From contig NW_024467083.1 in NCBI RefSeq assembly GCF_017591425.1, positions 14,995,001 to 15,059,000 of the forward strand: a stretch of 64,000 bases of DNA. The letters are read 5' to 3'. This DNA is from Ochotona curzoniae (Eukaryota > Chordata > Mammalia > Lagomorpha > Ochotonidae). The translations under genes and the position numbers were made by a program. This document shows, in pieces, positions 23,320 through 35,264 of the stretch; position 1 is the first letter of the stretch, and every line of letters begins with the position of its first letter. The notes beneath the pieces were generated by a model. It did no database searches. It worked only from the letters and a program-made list of their open reading frames with translations, and was not told the origin of the DNA.

Positions 23320-23455
23320 TTTTTAGCACATGGTAACTCACTATGTGCCAATCCATGACATTACTTTGTATGAAATTTTTCACTTGATACTCAAAACACA
23401 CTGTAAGAAAAATATTGTGTAGGTTTTATAGTAAAAATGCTAATATGAGATAAAT
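23320..23455 (+). mobile_element. L2/MIR3-like relic
   Basis: CTATGTGCCAATCCATGACATTAC, then TCACTTGATACTCAAAACACA and TGTGTAGG, follow the order of the L2/MIR3 3' end (TATGTGCCAGGCAC...TTTAATCCTCACAAC...GAGGTAGG). Confidence 0.45.
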
Positions 23456-23499
23456 ATATCTTTAGAAGAGTCCAACTAATAACATAATATCAAAGGTAT

Positions 23500-23805
23500 A
23501 GGTATGGTTTCACTGTCCATAATGCCATAATCCTCTTAGGGTTGGAGGTTCCTGTGATGCGAACATCCCACAGGAATGCTGATTCAAATGCCGACAGCTC
23601 TGCTTCCAATTCAGCAACGAAAGCAGGGAATGACCAATATGCTTAAACCTTGTCAACTGGTGTTGAACACATGGATGAAGCCCCAGGCTCTGGGGGTTGG
23701 CCCAGACCATCTCTGGCCATTGTCATCATTTGTGGAATGAACCACAAATTTACCTGTGTCTGCCTGTGTACTTCTCACTATGCCTTTCAAATATATATAT
23801 TAAAT
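23500..23805 (+). mobile_element. Old CSINE, plus
   Basis: GCGAACATCCCACAGGAATGC, CTGCTTCCAATTCAGC and CCATTGTCATCATTTGTGGAATGAACC, with a CCTTTCAAATATATA end, match the older CSINE subtype. The 3' tail has become a short TA run. Confidence 0.6.
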
Positions 23806-23821
23806 GTTGTTTACATAACTG

Positions 23822-24830
23822 ATCAGGATGGGAAGGATCGAGGGTTATGGAAAGTAGGTGTGATCACTGTTTCCAAATTTTCTATTTCTTCCTGGTTCTG
23901 GGGGACTGGGGATAAAAGGGGAAAAGGCATACCCAGCCCCAACCACCCCAGTACCCAGGGATGGGGAACAGCTACCTGTCAATCAACCCAGAGCACATTC
24001 CAAGAGTTTTGTTCAAGTGGTCTGAATAGCTATGAAATGCTGTCAGTCTCACCGATTCAACGATAAGGAAACCCTCTTATCGTCCAATAGCTGGCAGAGT
24101 TGAAGTTAGAGTCTCCATTTGCCCTTATTTCTGTTGTCATCATTTGGTTGGGGTAGTTCTTCAATTTGTTCTGTTCTCCATCCTCTGCTATGATACCAGA
24201 TGTCATCTGCAGGACCCAATGGCTGCCCTATCCTACAAGTGTATCAGGGCCTGCCATGCACTGTTCTGTCTTTTCCACTGAGGAGGACCTGTTATTGCAG
24301 CAGGGCCCAAGGACCCAAGTCAGGTGAACTGAGCCCTATTGGCATCCCCTGCCCCGATGCTCACAGACCTGGCACCCACCGCACAGGCTTGCCCAAGGAC
24401 CAGGGCCAGGTGATCCAGGACTCACATACCTGTCAGCCTCTGCCACACACTGCCCCTAGACTGGGATGGCTTTCCCCACCTTGGCACACACTAACATGTG
24501 CTGAAGCCTGGCTGGGTACATCCTGTTTCCAGTTCCATCTCATGCTGGTGGGTACGGTAGCCTAGCCCATTCCAGCTATTTCCTAGTCCCGGTCCTAATG
24601 TGGACTAGCTGGTATTCAACCAGTCTTCTTCTGTACCCTGTCCTGGTTCTCAGATTTTCCAGTGGATGTTATGAACTGGCCCAGGCTGATCCACCCCTAG
24701 GCCTCACCCACATGTATGCTTGTGTGTAATGTAGCCTGGTTTGGTTTTGGCTGCTCCTTGCTTTGGTTTTTGTGCTTACCTGCTGGGACTGCATCCTGAC
24801 AAAAGAGTTTCAAATCTATGTATTTTTTTT
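23822..24830. mobile_element. GC-rich unclassified repeat-like segment (possible L1 5'UTR)
   Basis: This kilobase is markedly richer in C and G than the desert around it, with CCTGGCACCCACCGC and GGCCAGGTGATCCAGG type sequence and CTGGTT/CAGGCCTG motifs. It has the look of an interspersed repeat, possibly a lagomorph L1 5'UTR. Frames of 121-138 codons cross it without recognisable domains. A decayed processed transcript is an alternative; I see no poly(A) or protein match. Confidence 0.35.
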
Positions 24831-26225
24831 AATCAACAGTTTGTAAGATCTTTTTTTAATTTAAAAAGATGATAATTTTAATGTGGCATTTATTATTACG
24901 TATTCTCACATGATATTTGGAGATGAAATAAAAGTGCCCAGGTATTACTCATGTGTCTTACTTGCGGGGATGAAGATAAAGCAATAGTGGAGTTTCCAAA
25001 GATACTCGGTTTTTCCAGTATCATTTATTTAAGATGGGAACTCCACTCAGAACTTATCCTGTCACTTCTTCAAGGACAAAGAGCTGGGAGAGTCAGAACC
25101 AGTGACAATAGCTCACTTTCTCATATTTCCCTTGTGCTTTCTTGCTATTAGAGCCCGCCTGATTCCTGACTGAGCTTGAAAGTTAGCAAAGACCATTCAG
25201 TAGTGGAAAGCTGATCAAAGAAAGTTGCTTCCCCCTCCCCAGCCAATCAGATGAACTCTGTGTCAGCCAATTCAGGCTTTTGCCATCATATCCAAGAACT
25301 CTGATGAATTGCTGCATCAGATGGGGAGATTTTATTAATCATTTTGGCATCCTCCTGTGAATATAAGAAGATATGAAATATCTCAAAGCTTGTATTATTG
25401 ACCTGTCAGGGTCAATGATTGCATGCTGAATTTGCATGCAATCTTGAGTTTTAAATCATGGGCACATGCCTGAAGCAATCAAACTTTTTTGCTGAATGTC
25501 TCTACATGTTTACAGGCTAATTTGTTGAAAGTACATAATCCACTCACTGTCGTATCCTAAGTTTTTTTAGATCCTGAAATCTAGCTAGAATATGAATAAC
25601 AAAAGGAGAATTTCATTCACTGAAGTGGGTTTTTTTTCTATTTGTTTATGCATTCATATGTGGAAAAGAGTAAGTTCCTCCGTCAGCGTAATCAGGTGCT
25701 GGCATCTAAGTCTTGCAGTTTTATCTTTATAACTATTGTAGCCCACTACCAATACCTCTATCTTAACCAGGAATTCACATGACTGTTCCTATGCCTGCTG
25801 TGATCTAGGGCTGGGGTCAAAGACACGCTGCCGCATCTCTAGAATCTGGACCATCAGAAACTGGTAGTGCTGGTCTATCCCAACAGCATTCTACAACTCT
25901 GAATATCATTTTTAAGTACTAGCAGAGCAGCTTTTAATATCAGACTGTTATTCAGAAATGCAGATGGTAAACTCTCATGGAGGATGGTTTTTAGCAAATA
26001 TCTCAATGATGAAACCTTTTCTTTGTACCAACGTACACATATTAACATGTATCCATATATGCAAAAATTTTATCAAAATTTCAAATAAATCAGCTATTGA
26101 ATATTTTTGTTGTATGATATTTAGAAAACTGATCTAAACTAAAAACATCAACTATTGTTGTATCAAGCCCTTTGGGAATAATGTGAGGGAAATACTGTGG
26201 GGGAGGGGATTCCTTCAGGCTATGG
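24831..26225. other. Single-copy DNA with paired hairpins and CCAAT motifs
   Basis: No gene. 25225-25270 has two CCAAT motifs on plus (AGCCAATCAG and AGCCAATTCAGG). 25397-25443 contains two abutting inverted repeats (see findings). Neither proves a promoter. Confidence 0.4.
25397..25443. repeat. Two abutting inverted repeats
   Basis: Arms ATTGACC/GGTCAAT (25397-25403, 25410-25416; 6-base loop) are followed immediately by GATTGCATGC/GCATGCAATC (25417-25426, 25434-25443; 7-base loop). Confidence 0.9.
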
Positions 26226-26229
26226 AATT

Positions 26230-27060
26230 GTATCATGAAAAAATTTTTCTTAAATTATATTTTATTTTGTTTCTAGGAATAGTTCTATAGGTTTTGGGGT
26301 TGACTGTGCCCTTCCTCAAGCCCCACCCCCCGACACACATTGATTTCCTCTATAGGGGTCCTCTATAGTTTAATAATGGATTTCCTTCATGAACAGTCTT
26401 AAGTCCATCCTGATGTTATTGAAGTGTTTCCCAACAATATAGCATGGACATCGTCAGAGAGTCCAGTATCTTGCTGTTACGTTATATTCAATTCTTTCAC
26501 CAGGAGTCCATCTTTTGTCTGTATGCATAGAGACATACAGCACTTTGTCTTCATCACTGAACATATCAGTCTGTGCTACATTTCCATCACATAACCCTTA
26601 ACTTGTAGAATCAGTGAGCAAAGTCCACATTGAGGTGAAAATAATACATTTTCATCAACCTGAAGTTAATAACCATGCTAATAAATAAAAATGCATTGCA
26701 AGAGTGGTAAAACCAGGATTCAAAAACCTTCTTGTAGGAATAGATGCCAGTGTGTTACTCTTGTGGTGCTGGAGGAGTTACAATTAATAACTAGAACATT
26801 ATTATTCATGATACGTAGCAAAACTATTGAAATGGACATTTGCAATCTCAAGTGTTTACAAGCAATTCATCTCTTATGGATGATCAATTAATGAATCACA
26901 AGAACTTATTGGGAGAGATACAGATAACTAGGAAGTGAAAAAAAGATTCACGGCAAAAATAATTAGATTTAACTCTACAAGACTGTGTATTGAAACAAGC
27001 AAGAGCCATTCCAAAAGACTAGCAAAACAACCTAGTTGTACCAGCATTGAGATTTTTTAT
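26230..27060 (-). mobile_element. L1 3'UTR and adjoining sequence, minus
   Basis: 26240-26620 shares its layout with the 11690-12060 3'UTR (TTCTATAGGTTTTGGGG, CCCCACCCCCC, ACAGTCTTAAGTCCATC). 26640-27060 lies between it and the ORF2 C-terminus. I cannot place it in ORF2; it may be 3'UTR or inserted sequence. The 66-codon plus frame at 26691-26891 is not recognisable. Confidence 0.55.
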
Positions 27061-29700
27061 GAACGTTATCTTATATTAGAGCAAACATGTGTCATCTGAC
27101 CTTTTTGGAATAATTAATTTCCCTTATCATTAATTGTCTCCAATTTGGCCCATTTGGTTACAAATGATTGTATTTTATGCTTGTTCACAGCTGAGTAGAA
27201 CTCCATGAAACAGAAGAACCACAGTTTCTTTATCCAGTCCTCTGTCGAGGTCATCTAGATTGTTTCAAAATTTTTGCAATTGATGATTGTGCTGTAATGA
27301 ATACCGGGATGTATGTTGCTTTGTCATGTATCAGGTCCTTGGGTATATTCCCAGGAATACAGTTGCTGGGTCATACGGTAGGTGAATTTTCAGTTGCTTG
27401 AATATTCTCCATACTGACTTCCACAGCCTGTATTCTGACCAGCAGTGGAGTAGGGTTCCTTTTTCCCTGCATCATTGCCAGCATGTATTGTAGTTTTCTC
27501 TATGTAGGGCATCCTTACTGGATTTAAGTGGAACTTCTGTGTTGTTTTTATTTGACTTTCCCTTATTGCTAAAGAGCTTGATAATTTTTTTTCATAAACT
27601 GTTAGCTATTTGGATTAGTTCCTTTGAAAAGTGCAAATTTCTTAAATGGTTTGTTTTGTTGTTATAGTTATGTTGGGGTTCTTTGTATATTCTGGATATA
27701 AGCCCCTTGCTACCTATGTGGTGTGCAAATATTTTTTTCTTTTTTGTGCAGAAGCTTCTTAGTTTGATGAAGTACCATTTGTTCATTTGGTCTTGACTGC
27801 CTTTGCTTTTGATGATTTTTCTAGGAAGGCTGCCTATATCTACATCTTGTAGAGTACTTCCTACATTTTTTCTCGAAGTTTTATAGTCTCTGGGTATTGG
27901 TTTAGATGCTTTACCCATTTATATTTGATCCTTGTGGATGGTGCAAGGTAGGGACTTTGCTTCTCAGTTCCATAGGCTGCTATCCAATTGTCCCAACAGC
28001 ATTTATTAAAATCCTCCCTGGGTTATCTTCTGTTCTTTTGTTGAAGCTTAGATGGCTGTACATGTGCAGCTTTCCTTCAGATGTTTCCATTATGCTCCGT
28101 TGGTCTTCCTTTCTGTTTCTGTACCAGTAACAGGTTGTCTTGATCACTATCACTTTATAATATGTCCAAAGGTCTGAGACTGTGATTCCTCAAGATAAGT
28201 TCATATTCTTTAGGATAGTTCTGGCTGTTAGTGGTCATTTATGTTTCCAGATGAATTTTGTATCATTTTTTTCCAGCTCTGTGAAGAAAGATCTAGGTAT
28301 TTTGATTGGAATCGTATTGAATGTATATATTACTTTTGGTAATATGGCCATTTTGATGATTTTGACGCTATCCATCCAAGAACATGGTATATTTTTCCAT
28401 TTTTTGAGGCCTTCTTCTATTTCTTTTTTTCTTTTAATGTAGTGTAATGTTCCTCATAGAGACCTTTCACGTCTTTAGTTAGGTTCATTCCTAAGTATTT
28501 CAGAATCTTCTCTGTTATTTTGAAGGGTACCTTGCTGATTAGTGCTTTTTTAGCCTTGGAGGTGTTTGCATACATATCCGTTAATTTCTGTTAATTAACT
28601 TTGTACCCTGCCACTTTACCAAATTCTCATATAAGCTCTAGAAATCTTTTTATTGAGTCTTTTGGGTCTTCTATACAGAAAATCATATCATCTGTAAAAA
28701 GAGATAACTCGACTTCCTCTTTTCTTGTTTGTATTCTCTTTATTTTTCTTTCCTAATAGCAGTTGCAAATACTTCCAGTACAATGTTAAATAGCAGTGGT
28801 GATAGTGGACATACTTGTCTCTTTCCAGATCTTAGTGGCAATGCTTCCAACCTTTCCCCATTCAGTATGATGCATGCATTGGCTTTTTAATAAATTACTT
28901 TGATTATATTGTGATTATATTTCTCTGCCTACCTTGCTTAGGATTTTCAGCATGAAGGAATGTTGAATTTTATCAAATGCTTTTTCCACATTGGTTGAGA
29001 TTATCATGTAGCTTTTATTATTCAGTTTTTTTGATGTAGTGTATCACTTTCATAGATTTGAGTATGTTAAACCATCCCTGCATGCCTGGAATAAATTCCC
29101 CTTGGTCTGGGTGAATGATCTATCTGGTGTACTTTTGTATTCTTTTGGCTAATATTTTGTTGAGTATTTTAGCATCTATGTTCATCAAGGATAGCTTTCT
29201 TTCAATGTCATGTCTCTGTCTGGCTTTGTTATGAAAGTGATGTTTGCTTCAACAAAAGAATTTGGAAGGATTGCATCCCCTTCAATTGTTTTGACTAGTT
29301 TATTTTAAAAATGAAGGTTAGATACCACATGTTTGTCTTGATTTGACCTGTAATTTTTGTTTGGTTGTTGGTTATTTTTTGAACCTGTCATTGATACTGT
29401 CTCAACCCAGATGTTTCGAAGAATGGAACTTGCATTATTTTTAACATATTGTTTACCCAATACTATGTCAATTAATTCCATAATATTGTATATTGATACT
29501 GAGGTTTTGTTGGGGCTTTTAACTGACCGGATCTTTACTCTGTTAGCCCTATCTTCAGACCAGAGAAGGTCTCCCCAAGAGGCCACTGAACTTATCTGGA
29601 CAATAAGACGCTGGACTTTATGCTAGGTATGTGTTTGCAAGGAACAAATCTCAACTGAACTTGAACTGTGGTTATGCAACAAGGTGGAGGAATCCACCAT

Positions 29701-29729
29701 GGGGGGAGGGGTATGGGAGGGGTGGGGGG
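29701..29729 (+). other. Potential G-quadruplex in the L1 3'UTR
   Basis: Four or more runs of at least three G separated by one to three bases (GGGGGG, GGGG, GGG, GGGG, GGGGGG). A G-rich tract in the 3'UTR is a known feature of mammalian L1. Confidence 0.75.
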
Positions 29730-29792
29730 AATCCCCAGTGCCTATAAAACTGTATCACATAATACAATGTAAGCAACAATAAAAAAAAAAAA

Positions 29793-30029
29793 GATATTGA
29801 GATATGCTGAACTGAGCAAAGCATGTTGTACACATATCACGTAAAATTGATTATGTAAGTTACTATATTTTCAAATGTCATCTTCTCTTAATTTAATCAT
29901 TGATTCATCCATAATTTTCATATAAAAAGTTGCTTTATCCTGACTATTTTACATGAACTATGTTTATACAATTCTTTTCTTGCATATTTAATTATATTAA
30001 AACTAATCTGTCAGCATTCATGAACTCAT
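29793..30029 (+). other. Putative 3'-transduced sequence
   Basis: Non-repetitive AT-rich sequence between the two A-runs of the nested L1 insertion, ending 28 bases after an ATTAAA signal. It would be a copy of DNA that lay downstream of the parent L1 elsewhere in the genome. No coding potential. Confidence 0.7.
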
Positions 30030-31066
30030 AAAAAAAAATGAAGTCAGTTCCACTAGGAATGCTTTGTAGAATTCAGCAGTGAAGTCATCTGGACCTGGGC
30101 TTTTTTTGTTGGGAGTGTTTTAATTACTGTTTCAATCTCTCTCTCAGTTATAGGTTTGTTTAGATTTCCTGTTACCTCATGACTTTGTTTTGGTAGTTGG
30201 TATGAGTCCAGGAATCGATCCATTTCTTGGAAGTCTTCTGATTTGTTGACATATTATTGCTTGTAATAATTTCTGATTATTCTCTGTATAGCTGAGGTGT
30301 CTCTTGTTACATTCCCTTTTACATGTTTGATATTGTTAATTCTTGTCTTCTACTTTTTTGTCATTTGAGCTGGTAAGTTTTGTATTTTGTTTATTTTCTT
30401 GAAGAAACAAAATTTTGATTCATTGATTTGTGTATTATTCTTTTTGTCTCTATTTGGTTTATTTCTTTTCTTATTTGTATTATATTCTTTTTTTTCTGTT
30501 GTTCTTGGAATTGTTTTGCTGTTGATTTTCTGGCTCTTTCAAGTGTATATTTAGCTCAGTTATTATACTAAATATATGAAGTGCACACTTAGCTCATTGT
30601 CTTTCTTGTTTCCTAACATTGCCACCAAAGGTGATGAATTTAGCTCTTAACATAGCCTTGGCAGTATCCCACAGATTTTGGTATGTTTTGTTTTTATTTT
30701 CATTGATTTCAAGGAATTTTTTTTAAAAAAATTCTTCTTTAATTTCTTCTCTGTCCCATTGTTTGTTCAACAGCATATTGTTCATCTTCTAGAGTTTATG
30801 CATGTCTTAGGGTGTTTTGCTTTGTTGATCTCTCTGATTTGTTGTTTAGCTCCCTGGTGGTCTGAGAAAATGCATGGTATGATTTTAGTTTTTTAAATGT
30901 TGGTGAAGCTTTTTATGTGACCTATCATATGGTTGGTCCTGGAGAAGGTTTCATGTACATCTGAAAAGAATGTGTATTCAGTGCATGTGGGATGGAAGAT
31001 TGTTTATATTTCTGTTAAGCAGTAAGCCTAATAGAAGGGGTTTGTCTGGTCATTTTTACAAAAACT

Positions 31067-34000
31067 TACTGGGAAAGATAAGAAATGAAATGAATCATGG
31101 TATATTAGTATTAGAATGCTGATCTTTTTCTTTTTTTTTTTCTCTTCTAAATAAGTAAGTTATAATTATCCATTTTCTAAAATGAAGTAAGATTCTTGGG
31201 TGCCCTCGGGCTTGCAGTGATAACATTAGCATGTTTCCTTTGTTAATGCTCCAGTTGTTAATGCACAGTGATGGATATCCATTTATAGGGTTCAGGATGA
31301 TAGAGAGCACGTTCCTATGAGGACAGTGAACATGCTGTGTATTTACTGTGTGAGATTGAAAATACACTGAAGGATGTTTCTGCTATAACATAGTAGAATG
31401 GATTTCAAAGGATGAAAGGTGAGCATTAAAAGATTTCAACATTTGTCGTTAACAGTATTTTTCTCTTCCTTGTCAATACTGGCAATGTGGGCACTGCACC
31501 TCTTTCAACCCAATTGCACTTTACTCCATACAAGGAAGTGATGGATTCGAGATGAATTTGGTGGTCATGGAAGAAGCTATTATGCCAACTGAGTAAAAAA
31601 CCCCATAAGATTTAGAGTGAACACTGTATGTTACTATCCGTTTCAACCTTTATAAGACACCAAGTCTATAGCAGTAAAATTAGTTTGGGAAATACAAAAT
31701 AAGTAAAAAATGGCTTTGTAGATGCATCTCTATCTCATAGGTAGTGATTAGTTCTGGATGACTAAAAGAGCAAAAAGGGTAGAACACAAGAAGGAAATTA
31801 GGAAAAGAAATGGCTGCACTTTGGGTTATTCCATGACTAAGAATTTTGCACCTCCTCTGAGCCTTATATATGAATCAGTTATAATCCTTGTTGTCAAGCT
31901 TAGAGGACAGTAGCAAAGCATGCAAGAATAAGAAGGGGACACGTGGTTTTTAAGTGCAAGGGGCTCACAACACAAAGTTGACTACAAATGCAATAGGATA
32001 TTGTAAGAATTCAGTTTCTGAGTCAACATGTCTGACATTGGGCCTCAGATTTTGCACTTACAGTAAGTGCCTTATAACAGCAAGTGCCTTGTGATATCAA
32101 GGCTACTGGTTTTGGAATGTTTTTATTTTCCCAGTTTTAAAGCAAAAGTGAATTTGATAGTTCAGAAAACAACAATAAGAATCATTCTTCTTTCTGATTT
32201 AGCAAAAAAAATGAGTTGATTATATATGATTGGCACAATCAAAAAGTAATTTTACCATATATTGTTATCAAACATTTCTTCATAATTTTTAGCTAAATAA
32301 TACTATGTGTAAAGTAGTAACTCTTTTTTAGATTAATATTTATATAAGCCTAATTTTGAAAGAATTTCAGTTGAGCACAAATACATTTTCTCTTACTCAG
32401 GTCAATTAATATCAACATGGAAACTATGTATTTCTACAAAATCAAAAGTATTCTGAAAGTAGTTTCTTGTTTCATACTGGCTTTCCCAAAATAGTTCTCT
32501 TTTCTTAGAGTTTCAGTTTTACAATCCCGCCAATGTGTATACCAGCAAATACAGTTACTTTTATAGCATAAGCTTAGTGACAAAGTTTGCTGAAAGAAAT
32601 AACGACATTCGATAGACAAAAATCACATGCAGGCATGCACACAGATTGCATATATAAGAGACACCATTACATACATAGTAGAAATTCTGAATAGGTCAAA
32701 GAAGTTTCTGTGGACAAACAACTAGTCTGAGACTCTAAACACAAATAGTTATGTTTCAGAATTCCCTCAAACAGCCAATCATTGTTCTAAGAATCTCTTT
32801 AAACATGTATAGACCTTATTTTCCTGATCTATAAAATAGAACCCTAAGAAACAGAAACTTCAATTTCATTCTACGTGTAAGTCGATATGAATGAAAATAA
32901 AACTAAGTAACTGCCTTTAAGCAGCTTCTGTTTTGAGGTTGTCTGTCTTTAAGGATATTAGCACTGTTTTTTCCTGCCTGCCCAACCCCTCCATGCCCTC
33001 CGCCCCTCTCCCTTTGGCAGTCTAGCTCAAGTCTCTCATGAGCAACAGAATGCTTAAAACGTGCTGACAATGTCTTTGAATCCTGATTGCATTTGTGGTT
33101 TCAGTCCTTCTAATTGAAAGTAAATTGGCAGTAGAAAAGTGATTACTACAAGGAAAAGAGAAAAGTGGCTCTGACTATAGACTTTAGCATCATAGCTCCT
33201 GCTTAGAGGGCCCATTCAAAGGAGCAAGCCCCAGTGGGCAGAAAACAAGCAAAAATGAGGTGTTAGGTTCTATTGTTAAGTGGATCTCTGCTTCATTCGC
33301 TCAAATGATGTAATGGAATATTACTTCAAATCTCTTTAAGAAAAATACCACTGCTATAAAAACTCCAAATATTATCAAGTTACCTACTAAGGTTACTTAT
33401 CATTCCTATGTAAATTTAGGAGTCATTAAGCACATATGAGATAACAGTGCTGGTTGTTGAAGCTATAAAAGATAAGTAAAATGCATTATGTGATGCACAG
33501 GAATCCATGATATGATGTAACAGACACTGCAAAGTTAAGGGCAGATCCAACACATGTTCCGCTGGAAGACATACATGTGTTTCTTGGGCTACTGAGAAGT
33601 GACCACTCTGACAAATAGCATGCCAAGCTACACTTAGTACAGCTTGGATTTCGAAGCAGCTTTCCTTACACTAGAGACAGCTTTCATTAAGTACAGTTCA
33701 ACAAGGCAAAAGAAATTGTAAAGACTGAAATACAGAATACAAGGACATCATGAAAAAAGGAAATTAAATATGATTTTGAGAAAATGGAAGACTCGGCATT
33801 GCAGAAAGCCTGTGAATTATAGGTAAAGAATGAGGATTTGGCATGGAGGGAAAGGACATTTAGGCAAAATTCCATTTATTGTGTTTCCGGAGGACAACAA
33901 AGGCTTGATCCGAACAACAGAAAGATCTGATAAAGATGCCTTGAGATGTACAAAACTTGTCTGATCTTTTTATAAAAATCTTTCGAAATACTAGATAAAG

Positions 34001-34534
34001 TGGCATGTGGCAAATACATATGCAAAATTTTAACATAATTTTAAAATATAGAGCATAAAATCTATTTTTGAAGAGCATTCATAGTCACAACGATGAAAAC
34101 TTATAAGTATAAGTCTTTTCAAAATACTATTTTATTATTCCAGAACCATCTGAAGGATCACTTCAGTTATTGTAACTCTTTCAGTCACAAAATCTTACCA
34201 ACACAATAAAAAGAAACAGTGGTTTGAGAAAAGCTAAAATGAAAAAATATTATATAGTATATGCCTGTTTTATAATATCACAAAGTGATATATAACAAAT
34301 AACATAAGTCTTCTAAACTTTGTAGCAGTATAGTAAGAACTGAATTCTGATGAACTTTCCATACTAGACTACATTAGCAAAATACCTGAGTATTTCTATA
34401 TAAACCTTTCAAAATAAAAAATGTAACTGATTTTAAAAGAATTTCTCCCTGTGGAAGATGGCAAAACAGGCAGAAATGGATTATGATTGTTCTACCATGG
34501 AAATATTCTGTTAATGTTTAAAACTGCCATGTTT
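31067..34534. other. Single-copy AT-rich DNA
   Basis: No gene recognised over 3.4 kb. 32790-32850 (CTTATTTTCCTGATCTATAAAATAG) may be the tail of a MIR. A C-rich patch (CCCCTCCATGCCCTCCGCCC) lies at about 32987-33006. Short frames such as 31095-31367 (minus) carry no domain. Confidence 0.4.
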
Positions 34535-34850
34535 TTTTTTTCTTTTAAAGATTTACTTGTATTTATTCATTTGAAAGGCAGAGACAGAAAACATTTCATC
34601 TGTTGATTCACTCCACAAATGGCCAGTATGGCTCCGGCTGGATCCGACTAAAACCTGAAGCCAAGAACTTTATCTGGGTCTTTTACACAGCCAGCAGGGA
34701 CAAAAGCACTTGGACCATCCTACTATGTATTCCCTGGTGCATTAGCAGAAAATTGCACTTTAAATAGATCAGGATACTGCCTCTTCAAGTGGCAGCTTAA
34801 CTCTGTCACAACACCAGCTCTTAACCCTTTCTGTCACAATACCAGCTCCA
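34535..34850 (-). mobile_element. Old CSINE of the AAAGGCAGAG subtype, minus
   Basis: Left edge TTAAAGATTTACTTGTATTTATTCATTTGAAAGGCAGAGACAG is the reversed tail. CTGTTGATTCACTCC and GAAGCCAAGAAC, then CATTAGCAGAAAATTG, follow. The right end contains a short repeat (CACAACACCAGCTCTTAACC / CACAATACCAGCTCC). Confidence 0.7.
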
Positions 34851-34931
34851 GCATGAGGCTTTGAACTTTATAAGCAATAAATTTGAACATGAAAATTAGT
34901 CATTGATCTGGTGCTCTAATTATTGATAATT

Positions 34932-35264
34932 TCCTGCTTAGAATTTTTAAAATATATACATATGAGAAGAAACAGAGAGGAATAGCTTCTGTCCAATGAT
35001 TCACTCCCCAAGTGACCACAACGGCTGGAGCAGAGCCAATCCGAATCCAGAAGCCTGGAATTTCTTCTGGATGTTTCCCACACAGCCACAGGGTTCCAAG
35101 GCTTTGGGCCTTCCTCAACTGCTTTCCCAGGCCACAAGCAGGGAGCTGGTTGGGAAGCAGGGCTGCCAGGATTAGAACTGGCACCCAGATGGGATTCTGG
35201 CAAGTGTAAGGCGAGGTCTTTAGCCAGTAGATTACTGTGTTGAGTCCCTGCCTAGAAATTTTAA
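34932..35264 (-). mobile_element. CSINE (minus) with target duplication
   Basis: Body about 34950-35246 on minus. Flanks CCTGCTTAGAATTTTTAA (34932-34949) and CCTGCCTAGAAATTTTAA (35247-35264) are the aged target duplication, 18 bp with three mismatches. Confidence 0.93.

Larger units (their letters stand above)
29307..30043 (+). mobile_element. L1 3' end plus candidate 3' transduction, nested in older L1
   Basis: A plus-strand insertion bounded by AAAAATGAAG at 29307-29316 and 30034-30043 splits the minus-strand ORF2 exactly; joining the two sides restores the order expected of ORF2. 29317-29780 is an L1 3'UTR with the G-rich tract, AATAAA at 29778-29783 and a first A-run at 29781-29792. Then come about 237 bp that are not L1, ATTAAA at 29996-30001, and a second A-run from 30030. 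Read-through of the weak first signal in the parent locus explains this. Confidence 0.85.
27061..31066 (-). pseudogene. L1 ORF2, long decayed copy, interrupted
   Basis: Read on minus, ORF2 is followed backwards from a 5' truncation near 31066, within or just after the endonuclease, to the C-terminus at about 27061. Landmarks: SPGPDDFTAEFY at about 30050-30100 (RT finger region), FTDDM at 28684-28698 where active L1 has FADD, and IKLRSFC plus KGLISRIY at about 27680-27780 in the C-terminal domain. ORF2p is the endonuclease/reverse transcriptase of L1. Frameshifts, the A-to-T change before the DD pair, the truncation and a 730-bp insertion at 29307-30043 make it inactive. The frames at 27592-27918 (minus) and 28182-28442 (plus) are this element and its antisense. 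Confidence 0.92.

Noticed and set aside
23650..24565. Two frames of 121-138 codons in the GC-rich segment as exons
   Set aside because: Frames in GC-rich repeat-like DNA without protein similarity that I recognise; the first begins inside an old CSINE.
29305..29626. Overlapping 89- and 93-codon frames as a small gene
   Set aside because: Both fall in the L1 3'UTR of the nested insertion.
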